A stretch of DNA of 64,000 bases from Planctomycetota bacterium (GTDB lineage Bacteria; Planctomycetota; UBA1135; GCA-002748355). The notes under the pieces were generated by a model, which searched no databases, had not been told where the DNA came from, and saw only the letters and a program-made list of their open reading frames with translations. This document shows positions 45,119 to 56,852 of the stretch, one piece after another. Position 1 is the first letter of the stretch. Every line of letters begins with the position of its first letter. The DNA lies in assembly GCA_002748355.1 (NCBI GenBank), contig PDSF01000028.1, forward strand, positions 186,001 to 250,000, written 5' to 3'. The translations under genes and the position numbers were made by a program.

Positions 45119-45183
45119 GCCTAAGGACGGAGTTGCCTAAGGCCGGAGTTGCTGTGCGGCCGGAGTTGCCTAAGGCCGGAGTT
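45119..45183. repeat. Four 16-17-bp tandem units downstream of tRNA-Pro
   Basis: Units at 45119-45134, 45135-45150, 45151-45167 and 45168-45183. Units two and four are identical (GCCTAAGGCCGGAGTT), unit one differs by one base and unit three is altered in its first half. The array ends 6 bp from the encoded CCA end of the minus-strand tRNA. Confidence 0.88.
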
Positions 45184-45189
45184 CCTGAG

Positions 45190-45267
45190 TGGTCGGGCAG
45201 GTGGGATTCGAACCCACGACCTCCTGCTCCCAAAGCAGGCGCGCTAACCAAGCTGCGCCACTGCCCG
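45190..45267 (-). tRNA. tRNA-Pro (anticodon TGG)
   Basis: 78 nt on the minus strand. Acceptor CGGGCAG/CTGCCCG, D-stem GCGC/GCGC, anticodon stem CCTGC/GCAGG with loop TTTGGGA (anticodon TGG), T-arm GTGGG-TTCGAAT-CCCAC, discriminator A and encoded CCA. Confidence 0.95.
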
Positions 45268-45315
45268 ATCAAGGGGGGGGGAGCCTACGCAGCTTGGCGC
45301 CGGGAGCAAGTACTG

Positions 45316-48510
<3,195 letters not shown>

Positions 48511-48626
48511 ACTGGTGCCTGTCTGGCTGGGGGCTCGGGTTCGAAAGGCGGAAGAGCATACGCTCGTCGAGGCCTCAGCGGAAATCGAGGCTGTCTCCCG
48601 TCTCGCTGCTGTTATGTTCGCGCCCG

Positions 48627-50033
48627 ATGGATTCTTCCTTGAGTGGCGTTCCACAGATCATGGGCCTGGCTGACGAGGCGCGGCCACGGCCCAGCCGCGG
48701 TTTTGTGGATCTCTTGGGCGATCTTGCCCGTGAACCCTTAGTGCGTCGCTACTCCCAGGGTGGCTACGAGACGGACTTCGAGTTGGCGCTCCGGGTGCGG
48801 GAGCGTTCTCGCGCTGCTGCCGCAGAGCAGGTGGCGATTGCGGAGGCCGCGGGGCGACTCCAGGACATGGGGAGCGGCGAGGCGATGGCGCTGATGCGTT
48901 TCGACCCGCTGCTGGTCTGCCGACGCGGCATCTGGCACGTCTCCGAAAAGCTGCCCTGCCAGGACAGTGCTGCCTGTGCCCGCGACGAACGTAGCATCGC
49001 TTTGGCGCTCTGCGATGGGGCCTCGACGGCGCCGCTGGCCCACTATGGTTCGGGTTTGCTGGCCAGGGCCGCGGCCGAGTTCGCCAAGCGTCGCGCCGAT
49101 GCCCACGACGGTCCTCTATGCTCCGTCGACTTCCTTGGCGGCCTGCATGCTGACCTGTATCTGATCCAGCACTTCATCGCCGGTCAGCTCGGGCTGCCGC
49201 CGAGCCTGGCCCATGAGCTGATCCTGGCGGCGACCGTGCAGCTGCTCATCGTTCGGCCCAAGGACAGCCTGGTGCTGGCCCTTGGTGACGGCTCCTTGAT
49301 TGCAGGCGAGCGTTGCTACGACATCTCCCGGACCCTTAGCCGCGAGTTGTCGCAGGACAGTAGCACGCGGCCGCCCCTGCTCAGCTACCTGCTGGCCAGC
49401 GACGCCGATGGACTGAGTATCGACCCGGCGCGTCCGGACGCCGCGGCCATGCAGCAACTGCTGGAGGAGCTGATTGCCGAATCGCAGAGCCTCCCCCTCG
49501 TCTCCATGATGCCGACCACCCAGGTGGTTGAGGCCGGCTGTCTGGGGCTTGAGACCGATGGGGGGCGGGTGCGCAAGCGTGCGGCCAATACCCAGATCCT
49601 TCAGTCTCTGGTGCGTGCCAGCGACGAGGCCGATTGGCTGCATGTGCTAGCTCTCGTGGATGCGGCCACCGACGAGACCGGCGACTTGATCGAGTTTGGC
49701 TTGTTGCAGGGGCTGGCACAGGAGCAGGAGCTGCGTGACCACTTCGAGGCTGCGGTCTTTGGGCAGCTGCCGGACTATGCGCGGGTGAGCGGAACTCTCG
49801 TCGATTTGGCGCCGGCCCTGTTGACCCGCTTCCTGGCCGCTGGGCCGAAGCCAAAGGAGGCACCGCAGTTGCTGCTGGACTCCTGGCCGACAACTCCCAA
49901 GTGCCGGGGCTCTGAGCTCGCCAGCTTGGTCAAGGCGCATGCGCGGCGCTCGCTTGCGGAGCGCTTTGACGTCGATGTCGACGAGCTGGAGAGCATGGGG
50001 GACGACTACGGGCTTGCGCTGCTGCGGAACTGA
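48627..50033 (+). CDS. PP2C-like protein phosphatase domain protein
   Basis: Protein of 468 aa. From about residue 98 it shows PP2C-family features: CQDSAA with Asp113, the metal motif LALCDGAS with Asp130-Gly131, LVLALGDGSLI, and a late acidic DAATDETGD, in the order expected for PPM phosphatases. The variant resembles the short PP2C_2-type group with CDGAS followed by SHLG-like AHYGS. The N-terminal 95 and C-terminal 70 residues are unassigned helices. No kinase gene is adjacent, so the partner is unknown. The ATG at 48627 lies 116 bp from the divergent ileS. Planctomycetes have many Ser/Thr kinases that such an enzyme could oppose. Confidence 0.65.
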   Translation: MDSSLSGVPQIMGLADEARPRPSRGFVDLLGDLAREPLVRRYSQGGYETDFELALRVRERSRAAAAEQVAIAEAAGRLQDMGSGEAMALMRFDPLLVCRRGIWHVSEKLPCQDSAACARDERSIALALCDGASTAPLAHYGSGLLARAAAEFAKRRADAHDGPLCSVDFLGGLHADLYLIQHFIAGQLGLPPSLAHELILAATVQLLIVRPKDSLVLALGDGSLIAGERCYDISRTLSRELSQDSSTRPPLLSYLLASDADGLSIDPARPDAAAMQQLLEELIAESQSLPLVSMMPTTQVVEAGCLGLETDGGRVRKRAANTQILQSLVRASDEADWLHVLALVDAATDETGDLIEFGLLQGLAQEQELRDHFEAAVFGQLPDYARVSGTLVDLAPALLTRFLAAGPKPKEAPQLLLDSWPTTPKCRGSELASLVKAHARRSLAERFDVDVDELESMGDDYGLALLRN

Positions 50034-50066
50034 TTCTTTTGCCAGGGCCGGCTAGCATCCCTGCCT

Positions 50067-51497
50067 ATGCACAACGCCTTCCGCCTCCTTGCCCTTTCCT
50101 TGGCCTGCTTCGCGGCTGCCTGCTCGGGATCTCGTTCCGCCCTCCCTGCCGGGAGCGGCACCCAGCCCAGGGTCGTGAGCGCCGGGTCCGAGGCTAGGGT
50201 GCATCTGGCGGCCGAACTCCATCGCCTTGGGCTGGAGGAAGGCCGCAGCTACGAGATGCTCAAGTCCTTGCTCCGCGAGGCCCCCGGCCGCCTCAGCGGA
50301 TCGCCGATGGCGGAAAAGGCCGTCGATTGGGCCCAGCGCACGATGCAATCGATCGGGCTGGTGAATATCCGCCGCCAGCCCTGCATGGTGCCGGTTTGGG
50401 AGCGAGGCGAGGTGGAGCGTCTCGAGCTGATCGAGGGGGAGAAGCGCAGCCAGCTCCCCATCCTGGCCTTGGGCGGCAGTATCGGCACTCCCGCCGGCGG
50501 CCTCGATGGCGAACTCATCGTCGTTCGCAGCTTCGATGAGCTGCGAACTCTCGGCCGCAAGCACTGCGAGGGCAAGATCGTCCTCTTCAACCGCCCGATG
50601 CCACGCGCCCTGCGCAGCACCTTCGTGGCCTACAGCCAGACGGTGCCGCAGCGGGTTTCTGGAGCCGCCGAGGCGGCCAAGCTCGGGGCCAAGGCTGTCG
50701 TGGTTCGCTCGATGACCACCCTGGTCGATGACCTGCCGCACACCGGCGTGATGCGCTACCAGGACGGGGTGCCGAAGATTCCTGCAGTGGCGATTGCGAC
50801 CCGTGCCGCGGCGCAGCTTGCCGCGCGCATCAAGAAGGGCGAAAAGCTCCGTCTCCACCTCGAGCTGAACTGCCGCAGCCTCCCTGACCGCCGCTCCTAC
50901 AACGTCATCGGCGAGATCGCCGGGAGCAAGCATCCCGAGCAGATCGTGCTGGTGGGCGGCCACCTCGACTCCTGGGATATCTGCGAGGGCGCCCATGACG
51001 ACGGCGCCGGAGTCGTGCACGCGCTGGAGGCCTGCCGCCTGATCCTTGCCGCTGGCCTGCGCCCGAAGTGCACGATTCGCTGCGTGCTCTTCATGAACGA
51101 AGAGAATGGTCTGCGCGGGGCTCATGCCTATGACCGGGAGCATGTCGGGGACAAGCACCTGGCGGCGATTGAGTCCGACCGTGGCGGCTACAGCCCGCTC
51201 GGCTTCACCACCTCGCTTCGCGGCCCCGCCTTGGACTGGGCCCAGAACCTGGCCGCAGCCCTGCGTGCCTACGACATGGGGGCGATGATCCAAGGAGGTG
51301 GTGGCGCGGACATTTCGCCGCTGAAGAAACGGGGCGTGCCGGTCTTCGGCCTGGCGACCATTTCGCATCGCTACTTCGACATGCACCACAGTCGCCGTGA
51401 CAAGTTGGAGGCGGTGAACCCGCGCGAACTGGCCTTGGGCGCAGTGGCCGTGGCCTATCTCGCCCAAGTTTTGAGTGAGGAAGCCGGTCGGCGCTGA
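50067..51497 (+). CDS. Lipoprotein M28-family metallopeptidase
   Basis: Zinc peptidase of 476 aa with a lipoprotein signal (LACFAAAC, Cys19). A protease-associated-like insertion spans about 140-255, and the di-zinc catalytic domain follows: His299 in GGHLDSWD, Asp311 in AHDDGAG, the Glu345-Glu346 pair in MNEENG, Asp371 in ESDRGG and a late His in DMHHS. This arrangement matches carboxypeptidase Q/PGCP-like M28 enzymes. It probably degrades peptides on the outer side of the membrane. It starts 33 bp after the PP2C-like gene and precedes purD by 90 bp, all on the plus strand, though no functional link is evident. Confidence 0.88.
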   Translation: MHNAFRLLALSLACFAAACSGSRSALPAGSGTQPRVVSAGSEARVHLAAELHRLGLEEGRSYEMLKSLLREAPGRLSGSPMAEKAVDWAQRTMQSIGLVNIRRQPCMVPVWERGEVERLELIEGEKRSQLPILALGGSIGTPAGGLDGELIVVRSFDELRTLGRKHCEGKIVLFNRPMPRALRSTFVAYSQTVPQRVSGAAEAAKLGAKAVVVRSMTTLVDDLPHTGVMRYQDGVPKIPAVAIATRAAAQLAARIKKGEKLRLHLELNCRSLPDRRSYNVIGEIAGSKHPEQIVLVGGHLDSWDICEGAHDDGAGVVHALEACRLILAAGLRPKCTIRCVLFMNEENGLRGAHAYDREHVGDKHLAAIESDRGGYSPLGFTTSLRGPALDWAQNLAAALRAYDMGAMIQGGGGADISPLKKRGVPVFGLATISHRYFDMHHSRRDKLEAVNPRELALGAVAVAYLAQVLSEEAGRR

Positions 51498-51587
51498 GCT
51501 GCTGGGGGAGGATCCTTGTCCCCAGCATTGCCCCTGGCCCGATGCCTACGCATCATCGGGCGCTTTCCTTGAGTGCGGAGAGAACGC

Positions 51588-52859
51588 GTGCAGGTATTGG
51601 TCGTCGGTTCTGGGGGGCGGGAGCACGCTCTGGCTTGGAAAATCGCGCAGTCGCCCGAAGTTACAGAGGTCTTCGTGGCTCCCGGCAACGGAGGGATGGG
51701 CAAGCATGCCACCTGCGTTCCGATTGGCATCGATAAGCACAAGGAGCTGATCGACTTTGCCAAGGAGAAGAAGGTTGGCTTGGTGGTGATCGGACCCGAG
51801 GCGCCGCTCTGTGCAGGGCTGGGGGACCGGATGCGTAAGGAGGGGATCGCGGTTTTCGGCCCGGATCAGAAGGCGGCCGAAATCGAGGGCTCCAAGGCCT
51901 TTACCCGTGATCTCTGTAAACGGCATCACGTGCCGGGGCCCCAGTCTTGGACCTTTACCAGCTCCACCGACGCCGTCGCCTTTGTGGATAGCCATCGCTT
52001 CGAAAAAATCGTCGTCAAGGCTGATGGCCTCGCGGCCGGTAAGGGAGTGACGATCTGCGAAGGGCCTGAAGAGGCGCGCAAGGCGGTGCTCGACTGCCTG
52101 GAGAACGACAACTTTGGTGCGGCCGGGCACCGCGTCGTGATCGAGGAGTTTTTGACTGGGCACGAAATCTCGGTGTTGGCCCTTAGCGATGGGCGCACCA
52201 TCGTGCCGCTTGAGTCGGCTAAGGACCACAAGGCGCGCTTTGAGGGCGATAAGGGACCGAATACTGGCGGCATGGGAGCGGTTAGCCCCAGCCCTGCAGC
52301 CAATCCGCGCACGCTCAAGCAAGTGGAGTCGCAGGTTTTGGTGCAGACCATCCACGGTCTGGTGCAGGAGGGGCGGCCTTATCAGGGGGTTCTTTATGCC
52401 GGCCTGATGATTACGCCGCAGGGCCCGCGGGTTCTCGAGTTCAATGCCCGCTTTGGCGACCCTGAGACCCAAGCTCTGCTCATGCGCATGAACTCCGATA
52501 TCGTGCCTTTCCTCGATGCCTGTGCCCGCGGCAAGCTCGAGGCGCTATCCAGTGGCCCCGAGTGGGATCCCCGCCCGGCGGCCTGCGTGATTGCGGTGTC
52601 AGATGGTTATCCGGGCACGTATACCAAGGGGCATCGAATCTTTGGGCTCGACGAGCTGGAGGAGAGCGACGACTTCGTGGTCTTCCATAGCGGCACCGTG
52701 CGGCACCTGGATGGACATGCCTATACGGCGGGGGGCCGCGTCCTTGGGGTTACCGCCAAGGGTAAATCCCTCAAACTAGCCCTTGATCGGTGTTATGAGG
52801 CTCTGGAGCGCATTGACTACCAGGGTAAGTGCTACCGGGATGATATTGGCAAGCGGTGA
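51588..52859 (+). CDS. purD: Phosphoribosylamine-glycine ligase PurD
   Basis: ATP-grasp enzyme of 423 aa for the second step of purine synthesis (GAR synthetase). It has VGSGGREHALAWK at the start, VVKADGLAAGKGV, PNTGGMGAVSP and EFNARFGDPETQ. Two GTG starts compete: 51573 and 51588. I prefer 51588 because GGAGAG lies 6-11 nt upstream and the protein then begins MQVLVVGSGGREHALAWKIA, aligned with E. coli MKVLVIGNGGREHALAWK. It is followed after 12 bp by fur, so the two are probably cotranscribed. No other pur gene is present. Confidence 0.96.
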   Translation: MQVLVVGSGGREHALAWKIAQSPEVTEVFVAPGNGGMGKHATCVPIGIDKHKELIDFAKEKKVGLVVIGPEAPLCAGLGDRMRKEGIAVFGPDQKAAEIEGSKAFTRDLCKRHHVPGPQSWTFTSSTDAVAFVDSHRFEKIVVKADGLAAGKGVTICEGPEEARKAVLDCLENDNFGAAGHRVVIEEFLTGHEISVLALSDGRTIVPLESAKDHKARFEGDKGPNTGGMGAVSPSPAANPRTLKQVESQVLVQTIHGLVQEGRPYQGVLYAGLMITPQGPRVLEFNARFGDPETQALLMRMNSDIVPFLDACARGKLEALSSGPEWDPRPAACVIAVSDGYPGTYTKGHRIFGLDELEESDDFVVFHSGTVRHLDGHAYTAGGRVLGVTAKGKSLKLALDRCYEALERIDYQGKCYRDDIGKR

Positions 52860-52871
52860 AGCCCGAGGCTA

Positions 52872-53411
52872 ATGACCAGCGCTGAACGGGAGGCCTTCTG
52901 CAAGATGACTGATCCCCGAGTGAAGGAAGAGATCGAGGCGGTGCAAGAATACTTCCGCCGCGTGGGCTTTCGTTGGACCAAGCAGCGTCAGGCGATCGTC
53001 GAGACCGCCTTCCTCAACCACCACCATTTCAGTGCCGAACAGCTCTTTGATTTGGTGCGTAAGCACAAAAGCGGCGGTAGCGTCCATCTAGCGACCGTCT
53101 ATCGCACGCTCCAGGTTCTCGAAGAAGGCAGCTTCGTCGAAGGCATGGATATGGGGAAGGCCGGCCGCCTTTATGAGCATGTCTTCGGTCACGACCACCA
53201 TGACCATGTGATCTGCAGTGACTGCGGCAAGATCTTCGAGTTCTGCGACGACGAACTCGAAGAGCGCAAGGCTCTCGCTGCGAGCAAGCTTGGCCTCAAG
53301 ATCGAGGCGCACACGCTCAAGATCTACGGCAGCTGCGATGAGCTGCGCGATACGGGGCACTGCAAGCATCGCGAAGAGCGGCTGCGCCAGGGCTTGATCG
53401 AGGAAGCCTAG
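52872..53411 (+). CDS. fur: Fur-family metal-responsive repressor
   Basis: Protein of 179 aa. The winged-helix domain has GFRWTKQRQAIVETAFLNHHHFSAEQL and HLATVYRTLQVLEE. The dimerisation domain has HDHHDHVICSDCGKIFEF, with the first CxxC, and a second Cys pair in GSCDELRDTGHCKH, as in zinc-structured Fur proteins. This is closer to Fur than to Zur or PerR by motif, but the sensed metal is not proven. The ATG at 52872 has GAGG 4 nt upstream; another ATG at 52905 with GGGAGG is possible and would drop 11 residues. Cotranscribed with purD by spacing (12 bp). Confidence 0.9.
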   Translation: MTSAEREAFCKMTDPRVKEEIEAVQEYFRRVGFRWTKQRQAIVETAFLNHHHFSAEQLFDLVRKHKSGGSVHLATVYRTLQVLEEGSFVEGMDMGKAGRLYEHVFGHDHHDHVICSDCGKIFEFCDDELEERKALAASKLGLKIEAHTLKIYGSCDELRDTGHCKHREERLRQGLIEEA

Positions 53412-53453
53412 CCGGCCGTTGGCGACGCCGCTGCCGCTCCCAGGCGCCCTGTT

Positions 53454-53509
53454 CTAGCTTCGGGGCCCTAGCTTCGGGGCACTAGTTTCGGGGCCCTGGC
53501 TTCGGGACG
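53454..53509. repeat. Four 14-bp tandem units after fur
   Basis: Units at 53454, 53468, 53482 and 53496, consensus CTAGCTTCGGGGCC with one to four changes. The array is 43 bp after the fur stop and 117 bp before the DUF1800 start. Confidence 0.88.
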
Positions 53510-53625
53510 AAACTGAGACGAAGAGCAGTCGTGCTCGCAGCTCTTGTCGTGCAAGGTAAGGGAAGATGATCCGGAGGAGCCCGCGTCGCGGGATCTCCTT
53601 TCGGGGCTCGAGCCCGGAGCCAGTG

Positions 53626-55332
53626 ATGCCAAGATCTTTTCCAGCGAGTCGTTGCTCTTCCCTTTTTCTCCTTTCCCTTCTTGCCTTGCCTGGGGCGGCA
53701 TTCGCTCAGGCGCCGGCTCAGAATGAGGAGCCGGGACAGGAACGGGCCATTGATGCTCCGATTATCTCCAACGAGGGGCTGACCCAGACGCAGCGGATTC
53801 GACATGTCTTGAGCCGCTTTGCTTTTGGCCCGACTCCCGGACTTGTTGAGGAGGTGCGCAAGATCGGGCTGGAGAAATGGTTCGAGAAGCAGCTCGCGGG
53901 CGGGGTGAGCAGTGACTACGCGCTGACCGAACGGCTACGCCAGTACGAGACGCTGCAAATGAGCCCGAAGGAATATCTGGCGTGGGTCAGGTCCTTGCGG
54001 GACAAGCTGCCCAAGAAGCGCAAGCCAAAGGACAACCGCATCCTCAATAGCGCGCGCAACAAAATGCGCGGTGAGGTCAAGGACTACGTGCTTTGGCAGG
54101 CCATCTATTCGCGGCATCAGATGCTCGAAACCTGTTCCGACTTCTTCCGCAATCACTTCTCAGTCGAGTCGGCGAAAGGCGCAGTGCGTTACTTCATCGC
54201 TGACTGGGAGAAGTCGGTGATTCGCGCTGGGGCTTTGGGCAAGTTTGGCGATCTGCTGGAGGCGAGTGCCAAGCATCCGGCCATGCTGGTCTACCTCGAT
54301 AACGCGGTTTCGCGCCGGCCGCCGAGCAAGGCCGAACTCAACAAGCTCAAGGCAAGGGTGCGTGTTCGGACGCGCTCGAAGGAGCGGGCTGAGGAGAGCG
54401 TAGAAATCGCCAAGCAACGTGGCCTGAACGAAAACTACGCCCGGGAGCTGCTGGAGCTGCACACGCTCGGCGTCGACAACTATTACAAGCAACGAGATGT
54501 TATCGAGCTGGCGAAGGTCCTGACCGGCTGGACGGTCGATGGCAACCCGGAGAGAAAGACCTTCGGCTTTCGTTTTCGCCAGGATATGCACGTGCGTGGT
54601 GACAAATACGTGCTCGGTCGGCGTTACCGGACGCAGTCGGGGGAGAGTGCCATCCGTGAGGGAGAGCGCTTCCTCCGATTCTTGGTGGGGCATCCCGGCA
54701 CCGCGCATTTCATCTCCTGGAAGCTATGCCGCCATTTCGTGAGGGATGAGCCGAGCGATGCCATGGTCGAGCGCATCGCCCAGGTCTTTCAAAAGAGCAA
54801 GGGCGATTTGCCTAGTGTCTACCGTGCCATCTTTCGGGACCCCGAGTTCTTCTCTCCAGATAACTTCCAGTCCAAATTCAAGCGGCCCTTTGAATTCATC
54901 GTCAGTGCCCTTCGAGTGACCGGCGCCGAGGTGAAAGATCTCTCGGGTGTCCGCCGGGCACTTATGGCGCTTAGCGAGCCGCTGTACGAGTGCCTCGACC
55001 CAACCGGCTATTATGACCAAGCAGAGGCATGGAAGGATCCCGGCGTTATGGCGATCCGCTGGCAGTTCGCGATCCAACTCGCACGCGGGCGTATTCCAGG
55101 AGTCAAGATTCCCGAGTCCTTCTACGAGGACCTGCATCCCCGCATCCCCAATGCCTGGAAGGACCAGTTGGCTCGGAAGATCCTGCCGGTCTCGATGGGG
55201 GATAAGACCTCAGCGGTGATCGATTCGATGATTCGCAGCCAACTTGAGCGTCGGCCACGAGCTCGCCCGAGTGATCTCGGGCCGCTCATCGTCGGCATGC
55301 TGCTCGGTTCCCCAGAATTCCAGCGACAGTGA
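53626..55332 (+). CDS. Secreted DUF1800 protein
   Basis: Protein of 568 aa with a signal peptide (MPRSFPASRCSSLFLLSLLALPGAAFA). It shows DUF1800 landmarks: HVLSRFAFGPTPGLVEEV near the start, MLETCSDFFRNHFSVESAKG, ENYARELLELHTLGVDNYY, VAKVLTGWTVDG-type AKVLTGWTVDGN and FKRPFEFIVSALRVTG. I choose the ATG at 53626, which has GGAG 6 nt upstream and fits the signal peptide; an ATG at 53566 would add 20 residues. DUF1800 genes pair with DUF1501 genes in Planctomycetes and other phyla, as here with a 10-bp gap. Biochemical role unknown, probably in the cell envelope. Confidence 0.9.
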   Translation: MPRSFPASRCSSLFLLSLLALPGAAFAQAPAQNEEPGQERAIDAPIISNEGLTQTQRIRHVLSRFAFGPTPGLVEEVRKIGLEKWFEKQLAGGVSSDYALTERLRQYETLQMSPKEYLAWVRSLRDKLPKKRKPKDNRILNSARNKMRGEVKDYVLWQAIYSRHQMLETCSDFFRNHFSVESAKGAVRYFIADWEKSVIRAGALGKFGDLLEASAKHPAMLVYLDNAVSRRPPSKAELNKLKARVRVRTRSKERAEESVEIAKQRGLNENYARELLELHTLGVDNYYKQRDVIELAKVLTGWTVDGNPERKTFGFRFRQDMHVRGDKYVLGRRYRTQSGESAIREGERFLRFLVGHPGTAHFISWKLCRHFVRDEPSDAMVERIAQVFQKSKGDLPSVYRAIFRDPEFFSPDNFQSKFKRPFEFIVSALRVTGAEVKDLSGVRRALMALSEPLYECLDPTGYYDQAEAWKDPGVMAIRWQFAIQLARGRIPGVKIPESFYEDLHPRIPNAWKDQLARKILPVSMGDKTSAVIDSMIRSQLERRPRARPSDLGPLIVGMLLGSPEFQRQ

Positions 55333-55342
55333 GGGCTAGGAC

Positions 55343-56710
55343 ATGAGTTCACACAGCGATAAGAACAAGCTGACCCGCCGCAGCTTTCTGGCCCGCTCGG
55401 CTGGAATGGCTTCGGCGCTCGCCTTCCCCGTGCCCCTTCGTTATGCGTCGGGAGCCTTTGCCCCAGATCCGCGCGAGCGTCCGGTGCTGGTCGTGGTTTT
55501 CCTGCGGGGTGGCCAGGATCCGCTGCAGACACTCGTGCCTTATAAGGACGCGGACTACTACGCGATGCGCCCGACCATTGCGATTCCGGCCAAGGCCAAG
55601 AACCCTGCCGAGCAGGTTATCCCCTTGACCAAGGCTTGGGGGTTGCACCCTTCGCTCGGCTCGCTCAAGGCGCTTTGGGACGAGGGCTGCTTTGCGCCGC
55701 TGATCTGCACGGGCTCTCCCCACCCCACGCGCAGTCACTTCGATGCCCAGGACTTTATGGAATACGCGGCGCCGGGTCTGCGCGGGATTCGTGACGGCTG
55801 GCTCAACCGCTTCCTCGCGCAGAGCAGTGGCCGCTGGGGCAAGGACTCCGAGCTCCGGGGTCTTGCGATGCAAAACCTGCTGCCGCGTTCGCTGCGCGGT
55901 GAGTATCCGGTTCTGGCGGTGCCGCGTGGCTCGACCAAGCGCACCGACGCTTTGCTCGATTTCTTCGACGATCTTTATCTCGACGATACGCCGAAGAAGC
56001 CGGAGCCGTCGATGGGGGCGGGTATGCAGGGCCGCCAGATGGACCCGGCGAAGCGTGGTAAGAAGCGCGCTAAGCGGCGCGACAAGGGGATGATGGAGCG
56101 GCGCGAGGATCCGGTCGTTGCGACCGGGCGTGCGACCATCCAGACTCTGCGGCGTTATCGCGAAATCGAGAGTCGAGGGCAGCAGGGATCCAAGCTGCGT
56201 TATCCCACCGGTTCACTTGGGCCGCGGCTCGAACGTATCGCCAAAGTGATCAAGAGTGGTGAAGCGATCGAGGTGGCCTGTGCTGATTGGAATGGCTGGG
56301 ACCACCACGCCAGGCAGGGCGGCCTCGAAGGGCGCTATACCCAGATGATCAGCCACGTTGCCGATTCGATTGGGGTCTTCCTCCGCGATCTTGGTCCGCA
56401 TAAGAAGCGCACCCTCGTCGTTACCATGAGCGAGTTCGGGCGCACCTGCCGCGAGAATGGCAATAGCGGAACCGACCATGGGCACGGCGGGATGATGATG
56501 CTCTGCGGTGGGCCGGTTCGCGGCAAGAAGGTCTACGGCGCATGGCCGGGGCTGCAGGGCAGCGAGCTTTACCAGGGCCGCGACCTGCGGGTGAGCACCG
56601 ACTTCCGGGACGTGCTGAACGAGATCCTCGTTCGGCACATGCAGTGGAAGACGCCGCGCGACTTCTTCCCCGACTATCGGCCTGGGAGAGGCCCGGGGAT
56701 GCTCGGCTAG
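55343..56710 (+). CDS. DUF1501 protein with Tat signal
   Basis: Protein of 455 aa. The N-terminus has the twin-arginine motif TRRSFLARSAG followed by a hydrophobic stretch, so export is probably by Tat. The DUF1501 (sulfatase-like fold) signatures are VVVFLRGGQDPLQTLVPYKD, GLHPSLGSLKALWDEG, SHFDAQDFMEY, DWNGWDHHARQGG, VVTMSEFGRTCREN and TDHGHGGMMMLCGG. A Lys/Arg-rich insertion (about residues 228-258, KRGKKRAKRRDKGMMERRED) separates the two halves and is unusual. It lies 10 bp after DUF1800. The pair is widespread in Planctomycetes; the activity is unknown. Confidence 0.92.
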   Translation: MSSHSDKNKLTRRSFLARSAGMASALAFPVPLRYASGAFAPDPRERPVLVVVFLRGGQDPLQTLVPYKDADYYAMRPTIAIPAKAKNPAEQVIPLTKAWGLHPSLGSLKALWDEGCFAPLICTGSPHPTRSHFDAQDFMEYAAPGLRGIRDGWLNRFLAQSSGRWGKDSELRGLAMQNLLPRSLRGEYPVLAVPRGSTKRTDALLDFFDDLYLDDTPKKPEPSMGAGMQGRQMDPAKRGKKRAKRRDKGMMERREDPVVATGRATIQTLRRYREIESRGQQGSKLRYPTGSLGPRLERIAKVIKSGEAIEVACADWNGWDHHARQGGLEGRYTQMISHVADSIGVFLRDLGPHKKRTLVVTMSEFGRTCRENGNSGTDHGHGGMMMLCGGPVRGKKVYGAWPGLQGSELYQGRDLRVSTDFRDVLNEILVRHMQWKTPRDFFPDYRPGRGPGMLG

Positions 56711-56766
56711 CTGAGCCACGCGGCGATCCTAGAGCAGGGGCTCTGCGACAGAGATTCCCAGGAAAG

Positions 56767-56817
56767 GGGCCCACGAGCAGCAGATGCCGGATCCAGCTCT
56801 CTGCCACTTGTGGGCCC
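56767..56817. terminator. Hairpin between DUF1501 and the convergent secreted-protein gene
   Basis: GGGCCCAC (56767-56774) pairs with GTGGGCCC (56810-56817), loop 35 nt. Placed between two converging genes; no T-tract. Confidence 0.45.
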
Positions 56818-56852
56818 ATGCAGCAGCCTCACAGGCGAGGCCTATCGCGCGA

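Noticed and set aside
44792..45189. Second cobalamin riboswitch
   Set aside because: Short GGGAAG and CAGCTG-like pieces occur, but the ordered CCGGTG, CCGCC and GCCACTG elements are absent on both strands.
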